From positions 1 to 64,000 of the forward strand of contig JBNGIS010020651.1 in the NCBI GenBank assembly GCA_049999725.1: a stretch of DNA of 64,000 nt. Direction: 5' to 3'. This stretch comes from Haplomitrium mnioides. Taxonomy: Eukaryota > Marchantiophyta > Haplomitriopsida > Calobryales. The notes beneath the pieces are model-generated. The model ran no database searches, had not been told where the DNA came from, and worked only from the letters and a program-made list of their open reading frames with translations. Positions 59,169 to 64,000 of this stretch are shown one piece after another. Positions within the stretch are counted from its first letter, which is position 1. Each line of letters opens with the position of its first letter. Made by a program: the position numbers and the translations under genes.

Positions 59169-59858
59169 GATGGATTATTTATGGACAAAGATTTAACAAG
59201 GAAAAACTACTATGCAGGTTTTACATCACTCAACCTTGGCTTCTTAACTTGTTTTAAGAGCTGTCGTCAAGTCTCACTGTCGCCGTCGGTGTCTGCTGTC
59301 GAAAACGTTTTAGGTGCAATTTTTGAGCAGAGGCGAGCTGCGCTATTATCGAGTACTTCAGATTTTCAAATCGAGCGCAAACGACTTCGAACAATCTGAC
59401 ATATGCTTTTCAGCTCATCGTGGCGCTTCCATCAAGCGCTTCAGAGAATTTAATATCTCTGATTTTTCTACTATCGAGCAAATATGTGCGGTGATCAGTC
59501 GCTTCTCAGATTAGTGCAAGAATAGTGTTTGATTCATGGTAATTTCCTATTGCTATCCTCCACGCTTTGAGCATCCCGCGTTTTGAGAAAGAAATCTCAT
59601 GAGAGATTTTCATTTTCTCAAGGTTCAATTTGCTCAGCGGAGGACCTGCAATGATACCATGACAAACGATCTGTAGTTAAGAATTCAAAAATTATAAAGT
59701 AAATAGACAATCCCATTGACATGCAGAAGATTTATTGATAGCACTAATTTTAGCACATTCCTTATCGTAATTGAGGCGTCTCTTGATTTTGATGTGAACA
59801 AGGCGTCCCCTATTCGTTTTTACATTTTTTGGCTTAGGAGATCAGAATGATGGTATTC
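59169..59858. other. Copia leader, no gene
   Basis: About 690 bp between the leader ORF and gag. Stops in all sense frames. No motif beyond alternating GC-richer (59270-59400) and AT-rich parts. Confidence 0.5.
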
Positions 59859-60050
59859 TTAGTTGCCTGATCTAAATCGCATCTCCACCACTTGTGGGAT
59901 GTTATTGAAATCAAGATCAGCTGGCAACCAGTCAAGCAACCAGCACAGCAAATCAATCGCTTCTGCCCAGAGACTTCTCCACAAAAAATCAAGGCTGTAT
60001 CCTATTGGCCTAACGACTACATGCAGATTTGCGTTAGGCTCTGATACCAT
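59859..60050 (-). CDS. Leader ORF of copia element with WAEAID...WLLDWLP core
   Basis: A 63-codon frame. Its ATG is formed by the last base of the 5' LTR plus the TGG of the primer site, so the first residues (MVSEP) translate the primer-binding site. After GYSLDFLWRSL comes WAEAIDLLCWLLDWLP, then ADLDFNNIPQVVEMRF. It is intact (no stop) although the neighbouring gag-pol has eleven. It aligns with the leader ORF of gypsy element 2 (38519-38719). It is in the same frame as gag but separated by about 690 bp. The function is unknown. Confidence 0.5.
   Translation of the reverse strand: MVSEPNANLHVVVRPIGYSLDFLWRSLWAEAIDLLCWLLDWLPADLDFNNIPQVVEMRFRSGN
60038..60049 (-). promoter_or_regulatory. Primer-binding site of copia element (initiator-Met tRNA)
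   Basis: The minus strand reads TGGTATCAGAGC directly after the CCAACA end of the 5' LTR, the classical plant copia primer site. Confidence 0.95.
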
Positions 60051-60364
60051 GTTGGAGTTATAATGGAAATCATTCAGAACAGAAAGATGAACAAAATGTT
60101 TGTGTCAAAGATCTAGCTCTTTTGATTCCTTTAGATCTCGTATTACATTGTATGTCATACTGCATAAATAGATTATATAGTGTGCATGTAATCTATGGAG
60201 ATACTAAGAGCTATGACTCTTCATTAGATTCTAAGAGTCACCTCTCTAAACTAGATCTTACTAAACTAGTTTAATATAAACTAGCTAGATCTTGTCATTA
60301 TGTAATATCTTGTTAATTAGTACAAGCTGGTTAACTTAACTAAACTATAATAGGACTTACAATA
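60050..60364 (-). repeat. 5' LTR of copia element
   Basis: 315 bp, the same length as the 3' LTR. About twelve substitutions and no indel separate them by eye. Followed by the aaacc target duplication at 60365-60369. Confidence 0.95.
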
Positions 60365-60850
60365 AAACCGTAGCATACCCCTCCCGTTGGAATAAGCTCT
60401 TCCTGAGCTAAGGCTAGAGAGAAGGGTAAAACACCAGCACCTATGCCTCATATTCTTTTTTAGCTTCACTGGTATACCTCGTCACGCCCTAGTTTTGTGC
60501 ACCACACCCCTTTCATTACCCCCCGCTGATTGCAAGAGCTTACCTCTGCCATGCTAACTTCATTCTGCAGAGACCAAGTTAGTTCCCGTACTTGAAAATT
60601 TTGAAATTTCCCTCGCATCGCTACTCCTAACAGGTTGACAAATTCTCTGGTTCTCCTTTGGCATACATCTGTTCCACTATATAGGTGAGAGGGACAAAAG
60701 TGCATTGCAGCAAGGAGGTGAGCCAATAGGAGGTCAAATGGATGTTTGCAAGGACGCTTTACAATTGAAATGGGGATTTGTATTTGCCTAGCTGGGAACA
60801 CAAGGCTTTCAAATTTAAGTGTATAACTATGACACTTCCTTGTTATTGGG
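60365..60850. other. Flank between copia and solo LTR; weak promoter-like pattern
   Basis: The minus strand has ATTGG (inverted CCAAT) near 60726-60730 and TATATAG near 60677-60683, about 45 bp apart in promoter-like order. A 111-codon minus frame (60801-60466) overlaps it, without any recognisable motif. The segment may belong to the remnant interrupted by the copia element. Confidence 0.25.
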
Positions 60851-61054
60851 TGTCAGCCAGTGACATGGAGCACTAAGGAAGAATTCATGAGATTGGAGGT
60901 GGCATTGGAACAATTTCTCTCTTGTAAGTGTTAAAGTACCTCGGAAGCAGCGGATCGACTCCAATTAGTGAGCATGAGCGGATCGCTAGGATATGAGGAG
61001 TGGAATGGGATCGTTTCAGAAGGAGAGAAGGGAGTTGTGTTAGCCAGCGAGTGT

Positions 61055-61073
61055 GGGGGGGGGGGGGGGGGGG
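61055..61073 (+). repeat. G homopolymer, 19 bp
   Basis: An uninterrupted G19 followed by TGGGG. The solo LTR at 47618-50465 has only gtggggggc at the matching place (about 47866). Sequencing or assembly error is possible. Confidence 0.9.
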
Positions 61074-61629
61074 TGGGGCACAACTACATTTCGGCAGAAG
61101 CAGAAGAGAGCCTGCAAGTATCATTGGGATGTAGGAATCAAGGCCCTAGCAGGGAGGAATGGAGCGCTCACCAGAGGCAAGTAGCCGAGAGGAGGAAGGG
61201 AGGGCAACCTTGGAAGTGATGAAGGAGCAAGGACCAGAGGAGGAGGATCCAAGATGGGGGGTGAAGATCGAAGAGCGCAAATGTGTGAGGGTGACCACAG
61301 ACAAGGAAGGGCAGCAGCGCAAGTGTTTAGATGCCACACACTAGAAGCAAGGATCGAGAAGAGGAAGGAGGGGGACATGGCCTTTGTAAGCAGCGACTAC
61401 GCCTTGATCCCTCAGGTGTTAATGGGTTCTATTGGGATCCGCAACCCCTTCTTTCAGTGTCCGCGGGCCTTTGCGAAGACGTAGCAGACGCATGGTGTTT
61501 GTGGGACTTTGCGGAAATGTGGCATCCTCAGGAGTGTCTAAGGAGATTAAGTGGAGACGTGGCAGGCGCAGGGTGTCTACGGACCTTTGCGGAAACGTGG
61601 CGTCCTCAAGAGGTGTCTAGGAGATTCAG

Positions 61630-62250
61630 CGAACACGTGGCACTTCAGAGGAGCCCGTTGGATTCTTCGGAACCAAGTCAACGCGACGGTCCACCTTCCT
61701 CATTGAAAATGGCGTCGGACAATGTTACCTCAGATACGTGGCACTTCAGAGGAGCCCGTTGGATCCTTTGGGTGAGAGGGAAGTCAACCATGGATAGAGG
61801 TCAGCGTGGCGGTCCACCTTCCCCATTGAAAACGGCATCGAACGGTGCTACCTCACATACGTGGCATTTCGAAGAAGCCCGTTGGATCCTTTGGGTTAGA
61901 GGGAAGTCAACCACGGACGGAGATCAGTGCGTCGGTCCACCTTCCCTATTGAAATGGTGTTAGACGGCGCTACCTCGAATACGTGGGACTTCCAAGGAGC
62001 CCATTGGATCCTTCAGGTGAGAGGGAAGTCAACCACGGATCAAGGGTCAATGTGGCGGTCAAGCTTCTCCGTTGAAAACGGCGTCGGACGGCGCTACCTT
62101 GAATACGTGGCACTTTTGGAGGAGCCCGTTGGATCCTTTGGGTTAGAGGGAAGTTAACCACGGACAAAGGTCAGCGCGGTGGTCCACCTTCCCTGTTGAA
62201 AATGGCGTCGAACGGCGACCACGGAAGAAATTCAACCTCAGATATGTGGC
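61630..62250 (+). repeat. Tandem regulatory-like module in solo LTR
   Basis: Units of roughly 110-130 bp carry 'acgtggcacttc', 'gagcccgttggatcc', 'gggaagtcaacca' and 'ggtccaccttccc...ttgaaaa', seen near 61636, 61736, 61858, 61982 and 62104. The same words occur in element 3 LTRs and, in the other relative orientation, in the element 1 LTR. Confidence 0.65.
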
Positions 62251-63920
62251 ACTTCGAAGGAGTCCGAGCGATCCTTCGGACTTCCCTGTCCATTGGATTC
62301 TTCAGACTTGGATCCGTGGTCAACTACGGATCAAGGTCAATTCGGCGGTCAAGCTTCCAAGTTGAAGACAGCGTCGGATGGCGGCCATAGAGGAAAAGTC
62401 AATAGCAGGCTCTGGGTTCCGAGGGATTCTTTGGAACTCTGCTCCATGGGATACTTTGAAACTCGGTTCCACGAGATTCTACGGAACTCTGTTCCGCGGG
62501 GTTCTTCGGACTCGGTTCCTCGAGAATTTTTGGAATCTCAATCTGCAAGATTCTTTGGACTCGACCTCATAGATTTGGAAATGACCATTTACTTGGATCT
62601 TGCTACGAATGGATGGGACAGGTGTCGCCAAGTCCGGGATCTGGGCCTAACGAGAATAACTACTTTTTCAAACGAGAAGAATTCGCATGAGCAAAAGCGT
62701 AGGGGGTATACATCGATGGGCTTCTAGTTTGATCGGGTTGGTGTGCAAGCAAGCTAGAGACGCGCAAGCGATCTCGGGATAGGAAGACGCAAGGAGGAAA
62801 GGTAGAAGGGGATTCCCGTGAGAATTTACGTGAGGCGAGTGTACTTGTGTAGAGGGCTAGTAGGGGTGGAGGGGGACTGGAGGGGCACCAAGAATCATTG
62901 GGTGAGGAGCTCTAGAAGCTCGGGCCATCTAGGTGAACTCATCCCTACGGGTGGACCTATAGTGGAGGTGAATCGATACGGGAGATGTGAAGGGGATCTT
63001 GTCTATTGAGAATTTGGGAGAGACTGCCAAGTGGGATCTTGGGGTCGTGTCTGCATCCTCTATGTAGGAGCATCAAACCCGGAAGTGCTCGGAGTGCGCT
63101 CTAGTATAATCTTTCAAGTGGAGTTGAGAAGAGGGTAGCTGCATTAGTGCCCCGACACTGCGACTTGTTCAAGGCTCAGAGGTGGAGTGAGCTACCAGCA
63201 ATTAGGAGGACTGACTTCTAGAGGTGGAAGTTAAAGAAATCCTCTTCCGAGCTTGAGGAAGTAAATCCAAGGCTTCTCACGAGGGAAGTTGAAAAACTAT
63301 CTGGAAAAAAGGTGTGTGCGTGGGAGAGGAAAGGAAGACTGAGGTGGTAAGTTGAAGAAGGGAGGAGTCTATTGGGGAGATCAGTCCCAGTGGTCCTGTG
63401 AGGCCTATGATTTGGTGAGGTGTAATGCATATGTGTGTGTTTGTAATTGTATCTGAGTGTATTTAGTTAGATTTGAATTCTGTTATATTGTGTAAGAAAC
63501 ATTTAAGACTAGAAGTAAGAAGGAATTCTATTGGTTTAGATGTTGACAACCCTGCGAGGGGGAGTCAAGTCCCTTGTCATTGTTCCGTGACACAGGGGTC
63601 ATTGCATTCTACTCCTGAAGTGTATACAAGGTGACTGGGTCCAGATTTAGGACCTCTGAATTACATTTAAGATTACCACAGAGATACTTGGGTTTATGTA
63701 CATATGTATTCTGGTATTGTGGGTGAATGAGAAGATTAGCGGTTGATGTGAATGTTGAGCTAAGGAAAAGTCTTGCAAGGTAAAGAGGGATTCCTTAAAG
63801 CTTCAAAGTGATAACTGGATAGGGGCCATCTCACAAAAGAACCTTATTCCCTTGTTTTTGTCCTCCCTTGCCTTCTAAGTGGTACTTGTGAAGGTAAAGA
63901 CCTGAAGGAGGGTAGTGATA

Positions 63921-64000
63921 TTGGACGCGTAGACTTCTGAGGGACACCATAGTACTCAAAATATACAATCAGGCAAAAGTAATTACCTTACCACTCATTA
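63921..64000. other. Right flank
   Basis: Begins with the ttgga target duplication. Nothing further recognised. Confidence 0.5.

Larger units (their letters stand above)
54675..60364 (-). mobile_element. Complete Ty1/copia LTR retrotransposon (5.7 kb)
   Basis: Two 315-bp LTRs (54675-54989 and 60050-60364), differing at about a dozen positions by eye, bound a single-frame gag-pol on the minus strand. Target duplications aaacc (54670-54674 and 60365-60369) are identical. Order is gag-protease-integrase-RT-RNase H, which defines Ty1/copia. The primer site matches initiator-Met tRNA. Eleven premature stops but no frameshift are visible between 59168 and 55011. Confidence 0.95.
60851..63920 (+). 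mobile_element. Solo LTR, family B, inverted (3.07 kb)
   Basis: Starts tgtcagccag at 60851 and ends gtgata at 63920 (last CA now TA). Flanks are ttggg (60846-60850) and ttgga (63921-63925), a 5-bp duplication with one mismatch. It carries four or five tandem copies of the 'acgtggcacttc...gcccgttggatcc' module (61635-62130), each near GTCAACC. A run of 19 G at 61055-61073 stands where the other copies have six. Confidence 0.85.

Noticed and set aside
60466-60801. 111-codon minus frame beside the copia element
   Set aside because: No recognisable domain, and a TATA-like sequence lies inside it. Treated as non-coding.

Overview
This is nuclear DNA from a land plant, almost entirely transposable elements and their debris. 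I see no intact host gene. The plant assignment rests on the LTR retrotransposons (Ty1/copia with an initiator-Met tRNA primer site, Ty3/gypsy with a tRNA-Asp-type primer site) and on a decayed plant-type 2-oxoglutarate dioxygenase exon. The density of old nested elements and a decayed ParB/DNA-methylase-like gene make a large-genome, non-flowering lineage (fern, lycophyte, gymnosperm) plausible, but I cannot fix the species.

Layout. 180-709 (-): remnant resembling an N4/N6 DNA methylase. 1030-1185: palindrome-cored minisatellite fragment. 2234-12963 (-): gypsy element 1, with a truncated left LTR, decayed gag-pol, and a 4.0 kb right LTR carrying tandem repeats and a (CT)n tract. 12964-13795 (-): remnant of a ParB-like protein, cut by element 1. 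13850-15680 (+): gag remnant of the same gypsy family. 15.7-26.1 kb: mostly non-coding, with two minisatellite arrays (18.0-19.0 and 23.3-23.7 kb) and a dioxygenase pseudo-exon (22.23-22.70 kb).

26128-51995 is one nested unit. Gypsy element 3 (-) has ~3.1 kb LTRs. Its left LTR is split by complete gypsy element 2 (29162-41600, -, 2.8 kb LTRs, two assembly gaps). Its right LTR is split by an inverted solo LTR (47618-50465). Target-site duplications with one mismatch each support all three insertions, and the unsplit right LTR preserves the empty site of element 2.

51996-64000: a possible orphan exon (52255-52474), a diverged inverted LTR (about 52510-54674), a complete copia element (54675-60364, -) with identical 5-bp target duplications and 315-bp LTRs, and another inverted solo LTR (60851-63920).

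How the parts relate. Elements 1, 3, the 13.9 kb gag remnant and the solo LTRs belong to one gypsy lineage (termini TGTCA...TGACA, same primer site). Element 2 is a different gypsy lineage. The most interesting observation is a short ORF just downstream of the primer-binding site in both gypsy element 2 and the copia element, whose products share a W-x-E-A-I-D...W-L...W-x-P core although the elements belong to different superfamilies.
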